Of a stretch of 63,173 bases of DNA, positions 9,182 to 16,638 are shown in pieces (within the stretch, counting starts at the first letter, position 1; each line of letters opens with the position of its first letter). Position numbers and translations under genes: made by a program. This stretch comes from Marseilla massiliensis (GTDB lineage: Bacteria > Bacteroidota > Bacteroidia > Bacteroidales > Bacteroidaceae): NCBI RefSeq assembly GCF_016899955.1, contig NZ_JACJJL010000023.1, forward strand, positions 1 to 63,173. The letters are read 5' to 3'. The notes beneath the pieces were generated by a model. The model was given only the letters and a program-made list of their open reading frames with translations, was not told the origin of the DNA and ran no database searches.

Positions 9182-9904
9182 TCATTTCATCAGGCCGCCC
9201 GCCCCGAACGGCGAGGCATGGTGGTCATGGTTGTCTTCTATGAGCCCGATGACGCCGTCGCGAATGTGCACGATGCGGTTGGTCTCGTTGGCCACTCCGC
9301 TCTCGTGGGTCACCACGACGATGGTCATGCCCTGCTGTTCGTTCAGTTCCTTGAGCAGCTGCATCACCTCTACGCTCGTCTTCGAGTCGAGGGCGCCCGT
9401 AGGTTCGTCGGCCAGTATGAGCTCGGGGCGCGTTATCAGGGCGCGGGCTATGGCCACACGCTGGCGCTGTCCGCCCGACATCTCGCCCGGATAGTGGGTG
9501 GCCCAGGCGGCCAGCCCCAGCCGGTCGAGGTAGTCCATGGCCCTACGGCGGCGCTCGCGGCGGCCCACTCCCTGGTAGTAGAGGGGCAGTTCGACGTTCT
9601 CTACGGCTGTCTTGAAGCTGATGAGGTTGAACGATTGGAACACGAAACCTATCATGCGGTTGCGGTATTCGGCCGCGCGCCTCTCGCTAAGGTTCCATAT
9701 CAGCTCGCCGCCGAGGCGGTATTCGCCCGTGTCATAGTTGTCGAGTATGCCCAGTATGTTGAGTAGCGTCGACTTGCCCGAGCCCGACGCGCCCATGATT
9801 GACACAAACTCGCCCCGCTCTATGTCGAGGTTGATGCCCTTGAGCACGTGGAGCGGCTGCGCTCCCTGGTATGTCTTGTTGAGGTCTTTGATGTGTATTA
9901 CCAT
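9182..9904 (-). CDS. MacB/LolD-type ABC transporter ATPase
   Basis: 240 aa, the usual size for a stand-alone MacB-class ATPase. Walker A GASGSGKST (about 40-48), Q-loop FVFQSFNL, signature MSGGQRQR, Walker B LILADEPTGALD and switch His in VVVTHE are all intact. It energises the two downstream permeases. The GntR gene ends only 36 bp upstream, so this gene may be transcribed with the 12.7-9.9 kb genes; I saw no separate TAnnTTTG promoter in that gap. Confidence 0.92.
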   Translation of the reverse strand: MVIHIKDLNKTYQGAQPLHVLKGINLDIERGEFVSIMGASGSGKSTLLNILGILDNYDTGEYRLGGELIWNLSERRAAEYRNRMIGFVFQSFNLISFKTAVENVELPLYYQGVGRRERRRRAMDYLDRLGLAAWATHYPGEMSGGQRQRVAIARALITRPELILADEPTGALDSKTSVEVMQLLKELNEQQGMTIVVVTHESGVANETNRIVHIRDGVIGLIEDNHDHHASPFGAGGLMK

Positions 9905-9940
9905 AATATAATATGTATGCCGGAACCGCCCCTGGTGGAT

Positions 9941-10234
9941 TCAACCCCTCGGCGCGGGCCCGGCAGATATGCGTTGTTGCTTCTGCTTATGTCTTATAGA
10001 CGCAAAGATACTAAACACGAAGTAGCCCAGTCCGCGGCGGTTGTAAATCACGTTGTCGCGCGCAAGGGCGTCGTAAGCCTTCACCGCCGTGTTGGTGTTC
10101 ACCTCGAGCATCACGGCATATTCGCGCACGCTGGGCACGCGGTCGTCGTCGCTGTAGGTGCCGGCCAGTATCTCGTCGCACAGCCGTTCGGCCATCTGCA
10201 GGTAGATGGGCTTGTCGGGATTGAACGTTGTCAT
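9941..10234 (-). CDS. Small GntR-family (YtrA-like) transcriptional regulator
   Basis: 97 aa starting MTTFNPDKPIYLQMAERLCDEI. I chose ATG 10234 because it overlaps the upstream stop as ATGA, a translational-coupling arrangement; ATG 10246 (MDKPMTTF) is an alternative. DKPIYLQMAERL and RVPSVREYAVMLEVNTNTAVKAYDAL form the winged helix-turn-helix of GntR proteins. There is no large effector domain, as in the short YtrA subfamily that sits in operons with ABC transporters and represses them. The palindrome GTGTAC-N10-GTACAC upstream of the first gene of the run is a likely target (inference). Confidence 0.85.
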   Translation of the reverse strand: MTTFNPDKPIYLQMAERLCDEILAGTYSDDDRVPSVREYAVMLEVNTNTAVKAYDALARDNVIYNRRGLGYFVFSIFASIRHKQKQQRISAGPAPRG

Positions 10235-11058
10235 AGGCTTATCCATCTGCGCCCTACAATCTGTATGCGGCAAAACAGGCGGTAGGCAAGCATGTAGCAG
10301 CACACCGTGACGGCCAGAAGCGACAGCGACAGCCACGCCGCCGACACCGGCGAGCCATAGGCCGACCAGTAGAGCGCGCCAACCCAGTCGCCGTCCATCG
10401 TGGCATAGCCCATGCTTACCGCCACCGACAGGAGCACAGTGAGCAGCAGCGCCCTGCGCCGGAACACCACGCCGCAAAGCAGGCTGAGCGCCCTCGACAT
10501 GGCAAACGTAAGCCACAGCACCACCAAAAGCCACCAACCGCCCGGCCCCGGCGGCAATTCGCGGCGGGCGAACTCCCCGAGCGTGTCGCCCAAGAGACCG
10601 GCCATGGCCAGCGACACCGAGGTGACGCCGGGCAAGCCTGCGGCAAGGCATGTGAGCATGAAGAGCGCATCGGCCATAAGCATGGCGCACACCACCAGAC
10701 CGACAGCGCCGAACGCCGACAGCAAGAAGCGCACCAAAAACTTCTCGAGCGGCGAGGCGGGCAGCAGCCAGTATGCCGTGGACGCTGCCTTGTCGCAGAG
10801 GCGCGAGCAGACAAGGCTCGGACTGTAGGCCGAAAAGACAAAGAGCATCAGCAGGAAGACCGAGGCAATGTCACCGACACGGCTTTCCATTTCACCGACA
10901 CTATAGGTGACGGTGAACGCCTTGTAGAAATTGAGGAACAACAATGCGTACAATCCCACGCTGACAGCGATGAGAAGAAAGGCCAAGTGGCGCGAGTTGG
11001 CCACAAGGTCGTAACGCATCAAGCGGCCGAAACGCCTTATGTCAAAATATGTATTCAT
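10231..11058 (-). CDS. ABC-2-like integral membrane protein (permease candidate)
   Basis: 275 aa with about six hydrophobic segments. It starts MNTYFDIRRFGRLMRYDLVANS, a cytosolic N-terminus common in ABC-2-like subunits, and ends RIQIVGRRWISL. It is a paralogue of the product of 11076-11888 (RRVALLLRSD, RRMQLVNGKWFNI, the same PASxxEKFxxRxLLS motif in the first third). With the frameshifted ATPase upstream it would form an ABC-2-type exporter; substrate unknown. Its stop overlaps the GntR start. Confidence 0.75.
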   Translation of the reverse strand: MNTYFDIRRFGRLMRYDLVANSRHLAFLLIAVSVGLYALLFLNFYKAFTVTYSVGEMESRVGDIASVFLLMLFVFSAYSPSLVCSRLCDKAASTAYWLLPASPLEKFLVRFLLSAFGAVGLVVCAMLMADALFMLTCLAAGLPGVTSVSLAMAGLLGDTLGEFARRELPPGPGGWWLLVVLWLTFAMSRALSLLCGVVFRRRALLLTVLLSVAVSMGYATMDGDWVGALYWSAYGSPVSAAWLSLSLLAVTVCCYMLAYRLFCRIQIVGRRWISL

Positions 11059-11075
11059 GATTTTCTATTCCTGAT

Positions 11076-11888
11076 TTATATGTTAAACCACTTTCCATTC
11101 ACCAACTGCATACGCCGGAAACTGCGGTAGGCCACGGCATAATTGGCGACGGCGAGCAACAAGCCTAACGCCATACACATGAAATCGCAGGCCGACTGGC
11201 TGACGGTGTCGGGCAAACAATGGCGTAGCGCAACGAAAACGGCCCGGCAGACCACTGCCGAAAACGTAGCCACAACAAACCCGCCACGTGCCAACAGAAG
11301 CGGGCAGAGCAGATAAAGCGACTGGAAAAACAACAGCCCAGCCACGGCATTGAGCCCGTGTGCCAGAGCTGCTGGCCAGTCATGCGGAGCAGGCCGGAAG
11401 ATGTCGGAAACGCTGCCTGCCGTCTCACGGGCGAGGCTGGCCATGACGGAACGCAGCCCGTCGGAGGTGCCTGCGGCCAGACTGAAGCCCAGGTGGAGCA
11501 AATCGGCCACGGCGACAGCCAGCAATACCAAGGCGGACACACCCACAGTTGACAGCAATAGCCGGCCGACAAACTTCTCGGCCGCCGAAGCAGGGCGCAT
11601 CATGAACGCCAAACGGGCGTCGGGCCGGGCCATGCCGGCGTAGACAAACGAAGGGCCAAACACCATGGCCAGGACCAGACAGCCCTTGGACACGCTACCC
11701 TTCCACCTCATGGCAGCATCTGTAGTCACGCTGATGATGCCGCTGCCATCATACCCATACGTAGCCAGGAAATACAGGAACAGGAAGAACCCTGCGCCGA
11801 GCGTCACCTTGAGCAATGCCGGGCACACGCATTCTGCATCGCTGCGCAACAGCAACGCCACGCGCCTGAACGAGAAACGTCCACCCAT
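11076..11888 (-). CDS. ABC-2-like integral membrane protein, paralogue of the next gene
   Basis: 270 aa from ATG 11888 (MGGRFSFRRVALLLRSD). This start lies 2 bp after the ATPase stop and has GGAGG just upstream; the longer frame would run back into the ATPase. About six hydrophobic segments; PASAAEKFVGRLLLSTVG corresponds to PASPLEKFLVRFLLSAFG in the product of 10231-11058. A probable second membrane subunit of the same ABC transporter. Confidence 0.75.
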   Translation of the reverse strand: MGGRFSFRRVALLLRSDAECVCPALLKVTLGAGFFLFLYFLATYGYDGSGIISVTTDAAMRWKGSVSKGCLVLAMVFGPSFVYAGMARPDARLAFMMRPASAAEKFVGRLLLSTVGVSALVLLAVAVADLLHLGFSLAAGTSDGLRSVMASLARETAGSVSDIFRPAPHDWPAALAHGLNAVAGLLFFQSLYLLCPLLLARGGFVVATFSAVVCRAVFVALRHCLPDTVSQSACDFMCMALGLLLAVANYAVAYRSFRRMQLVNGKWFNI

Positions 11889-11890
11889 GG

Positions 11891-12743
11891 TCACACCTCC
11901 TCCCCTCCTGCAAGGCTGCCGGCAGGCAGCTTGCCCTGCACCACGGCGTTGAACAGCAGTTCGAGGTTGAGCTGCGTCTCGGGCCAACCGGCCTGGCGGC
12001 GGACCATGACGAGGTTGCCCTGTAGCGAGGGTTCGACGTAGACCACGCCGCCGAGAGGCTCGCCCGGCTGCCTCAGCTCAAACGAATAGCGCCCGCACAC
12101 GTCGGCCACCGAGGCGTCGAGCAACATACCGCCGGTGGATATGATGAGCAGATGGTCTATCAGTTGCTCCACGTCGTGCACCTGGTGGGTGGATATGACA
12201 AACGTGCGGTCGTCGGTGAAATGGCGCGCCACCACACGGCGGAAGATGCTTTTCGACGGTATGTCGAGCCCGTTGGTGGGCTCGTCCATCAGCACCAGGC
12301 GCGTGCCGGCGGCCAGGGCGAAGCTCATGTACACCTTGTTTCTTCTGCCCCATCGACAGCTTGCCGAGCCGCAACCGGCCGGGCAGCTCGAAGTCGGCAA
12401 GGCAGGCGTCGAGCACCTCTCGGCTGAAGCGCGGGTAGAACGGGGCGTTGATGCGCACGTAGGCATCGAGGGTGACGTCGGGCAGGAAGAATTCTTCGGG
12501 CACGACAAACATCTCGCGGAGCATGTCGGCACGCCTTTTTGATGCCTCGACGCCATCGACACAAACGCTGCCCGACCGTGGACGCAGCAGTCCGGCCATG
12601 AGATAAAGAAGCGTCGACTTGCCCGTGCCGTTCTTGCCCAGCAGCCCGTAGACACGCCCCGGGGCCATGCTGACACTGAAATCGGTGAACACGGGACGCT
12701 TGCTCCCGGGATACTTGAAACAGATGTTGCTTACTTCTATCAT
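11891..12743 (-). pseudogene. ABC transporter ATPase broken by a one-base frameshift
   Basis: The N-terminal part (from ATG 12743, MIEVSNICFKYPG) has Walker A GKNGTGKST and runs to LSMGQKK. The continuation VYMSFALAAG, Walker B LVLMDEPTNGLD and the switch region FVISTHQ lie in another frame, ending at 11891. The frames join if one base near 12338 is skipped: codons CAG AAG AAA, then an extra C, then AAG GTG TAC. Restoring it gives a normal ~283-aa YtrB-like ATPase with the signature-helix sequence LSMGQKKKVYMSFALA. It could be a true mutation, an assembly error or, less likely, programmed +1 frameshifting. The downstream genes remain intact, which favours a recent event or an error. Confidence 0.75.
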
Positions 12744-12774
12744 GATTTTCTATCGTTTTAATTATCGACCCATA

Positions 12775-12830
12775 GTGTACCACTGTATTAGTACACCGTA
12801 AAGATAGTACAAAACATGCAATACGGCAAG
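12775..12830 (-). promoter_or_regulatory. Promoter with GntR-type operator for the ABC/efflux gene run
   Basis: Read on the - strand there is CTTG at 12830-12827, 20 bp, TATCTTTA at 12806-12799, then the palindrome GTGTAC-N10-GTACAC at 12796-12775, about where transcription would start. The palindrome resembles operators of YtrA-subfamily GntR repressors, and such a regulator is encoded 2.5 kb downstream in the same run, suggesting negative autoregulation. Confidence 0.6.
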
Positions 12831-13538
12831 CATACGCGCATGTTTTTCTGCCAAATCGGTGATTTAACATTTCCACATAATTATATTATCGGCATGCAAT
12901 CGGGTGGCAGGGACGAAACGCCTCCTACCGCAACATCGCGCCGGGCCCGAGCTGAGCCACAGCCGCCGCGGCCCTGCAGAAAACCGAAACGGAAGTGAAC
13001 AATGTTTACAAACGGCAGCTGTGGCCACCGCCGACGGTCAAACTGTCGAGCCAAACGGGCCATACAGGCACACCGAACGGCCCGTTCGGCAGGGCAATAC
13101 GGGCCGTTTTGCAGGCTGTCCCGACCCATTTGCCAACACACTGAAATCCAACCGGTTACACCAAGTGACCAAAACGGGTTTGCCACATCAATAATATTGA
13201 CACGCGGAGTGCTGCAAAGCAAGAGCCCATTTAAATAAAATGGACATCGGCATTGGGCCAAATGAGGGGAGGCAGAAGGAGATATTTGGGTAGTTAAAAC
13301 GAGTTTATTGGGGAGTAAGAAGGAGTTGGAAGGAGCTGCAACCAGCTGCGCCCGTCCATGAGTTTGGCCGGCATCACCCACCAAAGCAGCTGTCAGCCAA
13401 CGCCGGGCGACCGCAGGCAAGCCCAACTCACGGCAACCCGCCATAACCATTCGGCAACGTCCAGGCATTTATTAAAATAATTTAAATAGACAGCAACCAA
13501 TGTCACAAACCGCCACCGGCCGTGTCTGATAAATATAT
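12831..13538. other. Gene-free divergent region with repeat array
   Basis: Between the ABC gene run (-) and the sigma factor operon (+). It holds the 22-bp array at 13053-13140 and AT-rich pieces near 12840-12890 and 13220-13320. No gene or clear promoter for the sigma factor gene was recognised. Confidence 0.5.
13053..13140. repeat. 22-bp palindromic array 3 (3 clear units plus 1 decayed)
   Basis: Units start at 13053, 13075 and 13097, with a weak fourth at 13119. Cores are AAACGGGCC, GAACGGCCCGTT and ATACGGGCCGTTTTGCA. It lies between divergently transcribed genes. Confidence 0.85.
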
Positions 13539-14027
13539 ATGGAACAAAAGGAGTTCGAGATTGAGGTCGGGCGCATACGCCCACGCCTGCACCACGAAGC
13601 CATGAGGTATGTTTCCGACGCAGCCGACGCCGAAGACATAGCCCAGGAGGTGGTGCTCAAGCTCTGGGTCATGCACGACCGGCTCGAAGAATACCGTTCC
13701 ACAGAAGCGCTGGCCGTGGTGATGGCCCGCCGGCTGAGCCTCAACAAAATGCGCAAGGCAACGGTGCCGCTGGCCGAGGCGCGCCCCGCCGACACCGCCA
13801 CCGACCAGACGCCCGAGGCATCGCTAATCGAGCAGGAAGACGAAGAGCGCGTGGCAAGGCTCATAGACGCCCTGCCCGACACCCAGCAGGCAGTGCTCAG
13901 GATGAAGCACACCGAAGGCATGGAGGTGGGCGAGATAGCCAGGCTCACGGGCAGCTCGCCCGAGGCCGTGAGGCAAAACCTGTCGAGGGCAAGGCGCAAC
14001 ATATTGAAACACTTCGTAAACGAATAG
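13539..14027 (+). CDS. ECF-type RNA polymerase sigma factor
   Basis: 162 aa, typical ECF length. Region 2 is seen in DAADAEDIAQEVVLKLW (the conserved DAEDIxQEVxLKLW of ECF sigmas). Region 4 is ARLIDALPDTQQAVLRMKHTEGMEVGEIARLTGSSPEAVRQNLSRAR, with the helix-turn-helix in its second half. It would direct RNA polymerase to a small regulon. The next gene, 9 bp away, encodes a single-pass membrane protein likely to be its anti-sigma factor. Confidence 0.93.
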   Translation: MEQKEFEIEVGRIRPRLHHEAMRYVSDAADAEDIAQEVVLKLWVMHDRLEEYRSTEALAVVMARRLSLNKMRKATVPLAEARPADTATDQTPEASLIEQEDEERVARLIDALPDTQQAVLRMKHTEGMEVGEIARLTGSSPEAVRQNLSRARRNILKHFVNE

Positions 14028-14035
14028 ACAGAGCT

Positions 14036-14557
14036 ATGGATAAAGACAAGATAATGGAACAGCTCGTAGCGAAATTCCTCGACGGGGCGACAAGCAACGA
14101 AGAGGAACGCCGGCTCTACGACTACTTCACCGGCAGCCGAGTGGCAAGCCACCTGCATAAGTACAAGGCCATGTTCGAATGGTATGCAGGCGGCATGGCT
14201 GCACCACTGCCGCCAGTGGCCGAGCCGGAAGGGCGCCGCGCGCGCACGGTGCCGATGTGGGCCAAGGTTGCCGCCGGGGCCGCCGCAGCGGTGCTGATAG
14301 TAGCCGGGGCCGCCGTAGCCTACCAACGCCACGCCAAAACCGAACGGATGTATGCCATATACAGCGGCAGCTACATAGTGAGAGGGGGCAAGAAGATAAC
14401 CGACCTGAAGGTGATAATGCCCGAACTGCGCCGCATAGAGCACGAGGCCTGCGCGCTGGGCAACAGGCACAAGGGCATCGGAAGGATGTCGCCAAAGGAG
14501 ATATTCAAGATGATGGAGAACGAAAACAAGCAAAACAGCAACAGACCTACGATATGA
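14036..14557 (+). CDS. Single-pass membrane protein, probable anti-sigma factor
   Basis: 173 aa. The N-terminal ~55 residues are charged and helical (IMEQLVAKFLDGATSNEEERRLYDYF), resembling the N-terminal region of FecR-like or other anti-sigma proteins that start with a low-complexity helical bundle. One transmembrane helix (about 79-99, AAGAAAAVLIVAGAAVAY) is followed by a short periplasmic part. It sits 9 bp after the ECF sigma gene and overlaps the next start by ATGA, so the three form an operon. The anti-sigma role is inferred from position and topology. Confidence 0.7.
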   Translation: MDKDKIMEQLVAKFLDGATSNEEERRLYDYFTGSRVASHLHKYKAMFEWYAGGMAAPLPPVAEPEGRRARTVPMWAKVAAGAAAAVLIVAGAAVAYQRHAKTERMYAIYSGSYIVRGGKKITDLKVIMPELRRIEHEACALGNRHKGIGRMSPKEIFKMMENENKQNSNRPTI

Positions 14558-15084
14558 CAACTGCAATGAAAACAATGTGCACCAGAGCCGTGGCATCGCT
14601 GCTACTGTGCCTGGCTGCCACCACGGCGGCACTGGCGCAAGCGCGCATCGAAGAACAGATACGCGACCTGGAAAGCAAAAACGTGATGACAGACCGCATA
14701 GTGAAGCGCGACCCGAAGACACGGCGCGTGGGCATGGAGACAAAAAACTTCCACTTCTACAGCCAGGGGGGCACCGTGGCCAACGCACTGCGCGAAGCCT
14801 TCGAGGCCGAGACGCGCTCGGCAACCAACGTGGAGCGCGAACAGAGGGGCGAAAGCTACGAATGCGTGCTCACGTTCGTACAGGGTTCCACCAAGACGGT
14901 TTACCGGCTGTCGGTAAGCGGCGACAAGCTGCGCCCTGAAGTCGACGTCCAGACATACTTCCGCGACGAGTCTGTCAATATCGACGAGTCGTCGGTGGAG
15001 ACCACCCACAAGCGCAACGGCGACATGGCGGCCACCGACGGCCACGCCGCCGGGGGCAGATACGCAATAAAGGAGATAAGTTAG
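14554..15084 (+). CDS. Secreted DUF5024-like protein in the sigma factor operon
   Basis: 176 aa; ATG 14554 overlaps the upstream stop (ATGA). Signal peptide: MTTAMKTMCTRAVASLLLCLAATTAALAQ. The mature part starts with a charged helix (RIEEQIRDLESKNVMTDRIVKRDPKTRRV) and then a small alpha/beta region (SYECVLTFVQGSTKTVYRLSV). I associate this pattern with DUF5024 proteins, which usually accompany sigma/anti-sigma genes in Bacteroidales; their function is not known. Likely periplasmic, perhaps sensing or effector for the sigma system. Confidence 0.65.
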   Translation: MTTAMKTMCTRAVASLLLCLAATTAALAQARIEEQIRDLESKNVMTDRIVKRDPKTRRVGMETKNFHFYSQGGTVANALREAFEAETRSATNVEREQRGESYECVLTFVQGSTKTVYRLSVSGDKLRPEVDVQTYFRDESVNIDESSVETTHKRNGDMAATDGHAAGGRYAIKEIS

Positions 15085-15135
15085 CCATAATGGATTTTAG
15101 TTGATAGATGCAATAGAGATCTGATTAAGCAAGTC

Positions 15136-15157
15136 GTCTTAAGGCGTTAAGACTTTT
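15136..15157 (+). terminator. Intrinsic terminator of the sigma factor operon
   Basis: Perfect 7-bp stem GTCTTAA / TTAAGAC with a GGCG loop followed by TTTT, 51 bp after the DUF5024-like stop. Confidence 0.7.
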
Positions 15158-15202
15158 CACATCATGATTTTGACGATGTCACGTCGGGAGACGGGATGTC
15201 AG

Positions 15203-15236
15203 CAGGTGCGCCCGTGGCAATTGCCGGGCGCACCTG
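15203..15236 (-). terminator. GC-rich hairpin downstream of the esterase gene
   Basis: Perfect 12-bp inverted repeat CAGGTGCGCCCG / CGGGCGCACCTG with a 10-nt spacer. No T-run, so termination is only possible. A second hairpin lies at about 15254-15290 (GCCGCGGGC / GCCCGCGGC). Both lie in the 3' region of the - strand gene at 15389-16393. Confidence 0.4.
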
Positions 15237-15388
15237 TTGCTTTATGCAACGACGGCCGCGGGCTGCACAAACAGCGCCCGCGGCCGTCGGCCGTCGGCGC
15301 GGCAGCAAGCTCCGACAGCGCGGGCAAGGGCTGCCACGGCGCGGCGCGGAGGCATGCCACGGGCGCCGGCGCACCTGTGACAGGGCCG

Positions 15389-16393
15389 TCACTGGCCGCC
15401 GAGCCGCCCGAAGTATTCTATCACCTCCTCCCAGGTCTTGAACGCATCCGACCCGAAGTCGATGCGGGTGCCCATGAACGAGGCCGAGCCTCCGTCGGCA
15501 CTGGCGTCGATAAGGTAGTCGCCATAGAGCAGGTCTTTGCGGTTGGTGAACACGATGTGGCGGAACGAGGGCACGCCGACGGTCTCGAACACCCACTGCG
15601 ACACGCGCCCGGCATAGCCGCCGTCGGCCGGTGGCAACGCCCCGACGAAATAAACGTCGTACCACTCGAGCAAGAAGCGCACGGCCTTTACCACGCTCGA
15701 CAGCGGGCGCCAGTCGTGCTCCATGGTCTGCTCTATGCCTATGTACACGATGTTGCGCTGCCGCCGGCGCTGGCGGTCGTCAATCCACTGCACCACAGGC
15801 AGCACCGAGTGGAGCAATATGCTGTCGTTCATGCGGTGCTCGCCGTGGAAGCGCAGCGCATTGGCATAGTGAGAGGCAAACAAGTCGTAGGTGTGCACCA
15901 CGGGATCTTCTATCCCGAAGAGCCCCCAGACGCGCCCCTGGTCGCCGGCAACGGGCCCGGTGAAGCAGCGTTCGGTAGTCTCACGGTACTCTTCCTGCAA
16001 CTGCTTGGTCATCATAAACTCCTTCATGCCGTCGGCGCGGGGGTTGAGAAACGTCACCTTGCCGAGCATGCCGTTCTTCAGTATGGTCTCGCCCATCCTG
16101 AAAGCGGGGTTCACCAATATGCGGTCGAAGCCGTAGAGCATCTCTGCATACATGCCTCCCATCGACGTGCCGACAACGAGGTCGGGCCTCTCGGAGTCGC
16201 AAACGCTGTGCAGCAAGTCCATGGCCTCGGCCGGATGTATGGGCAGGTCGGGGGCCACAACCACGGCCCCGGGCAGCAACTCGCGCAGCCGGGCCACTGT
16301 GCCCGACAGGCCCGACGATGCGAAACCGTGGACATATAGTATTTTCTTGCCCGACATGACGTCGGGAAACGACTTAATGTATGCGTTATCCAT
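15389..16393 (-). CDS. YqiA-like esterase fused to a degenerate 5'-nucleotidase domain
   Basis: 334 aa from ATG 16393. Residues 15-200 form an alpha/beta-hydrolase of the YqiA/YcfP type: oxyanion region HGFASSG (22-28), nucleophile Ser77 in GTSMGG, Asp163 in GIEDPVV and His186 in GEHRMND, a complete triad. Residues 213-334 resemble the core of bacterial 5'(3')-deoxyribonucleotidases of the HAD fold (YDVYFVGALPP, TNRKDLLYGDYLIDAS, IDFGSDAF). But the DxD nucleophile motif reads GIE (219-221), IDDR became IDAS, and the cap region is missing, so this half is probably not catalytic. A binding or structural role is inference. Confidence 0.8.
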   Translation of the reverse strand: MDNAYIKSFPDVMSGKKILYVHGFASSGLSGTVARLRELLPGAVVVAPDLPIHPAEAMDLLHSVCDSERPDLVVGTSMGGMYAEMLYGFDRILVNPAFRMGETILKNGMLGKVTFLNPRADGMKEFMMTKQLQEEYRETTERCFTGPVAGDQGRVWGLFGIEDPVVHTYDLFASHYANALRFHGEHRMNDSILLHSVLPVVQWIDDRQRRRQRNIVYIGIEQTMEHDWRPLSSVVKAVRFLLEWYDVYFVGALPPADGGYAGRVSQWVFETVGVPSFRHIVFTNRKDLLYGDYLIDASADGGSASFMGTRIDFGSDAFKTWEEVIEYFGRLGGQ

Positions 16394-16604
16394 ATCCTTT
16401 TGTTTATGCTGTTCGGTTCTTGGCGGAAGCGGGCCGGGGCGGCATGCCCTTCCGGGGGCACAGCCGCCTGGGCTCCTACCGGCGTGCAAAGTTACGCCAA
16501 AATAGACTAACGGCCAACAAACCACAACCTATAAATTATGCTATCAGCACCATTACATCTGTTAAACCATATTAACCATGACTGACAAAAAGAACGGAAT
16601 GCTG

Positions 16605-16612
16605 TAATTTTG
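16605..16612 (+). promoter_or_regulatory. Promoter -7 box of the MutS-like gene
   Basis: TAATTTTG matches the Bacteroidetes TAnnTTTG box, 27 bp before the start codon. The -33 region is not a clear TTTG. Confidence 0.45.
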
Positions 16613-16638
16613 CAGCCAAACAAGACAACAACCAGAGC

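Noticed and set aside
8411..9766. 451-aa ORF antisense to permease and ATPase
   Set aside because: It spans two convincing genes on the other strand and is rich in His, Val and Arg, as expected for a shadow frame.
12325..12345. Programmed ribosomal frameshift in the ABC ATPase
   Set aside because: The context CAG AAG AAA CAA is not a known slippery heptamer and a +1 shift would be needed without stop-codon or hungry-codon context; kept only as a minor alternative to mutation or assembly error.
13472..14824. 450-aa ORF antisense to the sigma factor operon
   Set aside because: Shadow of the sigma and anti-sigma genes, with no recognisable motif.
15164..16339. 391-aa ORF antisense to the esterase fusion
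   Set aside because: No domain; composition of a shadow frame; the opposite strand has a complete catalytic triad.
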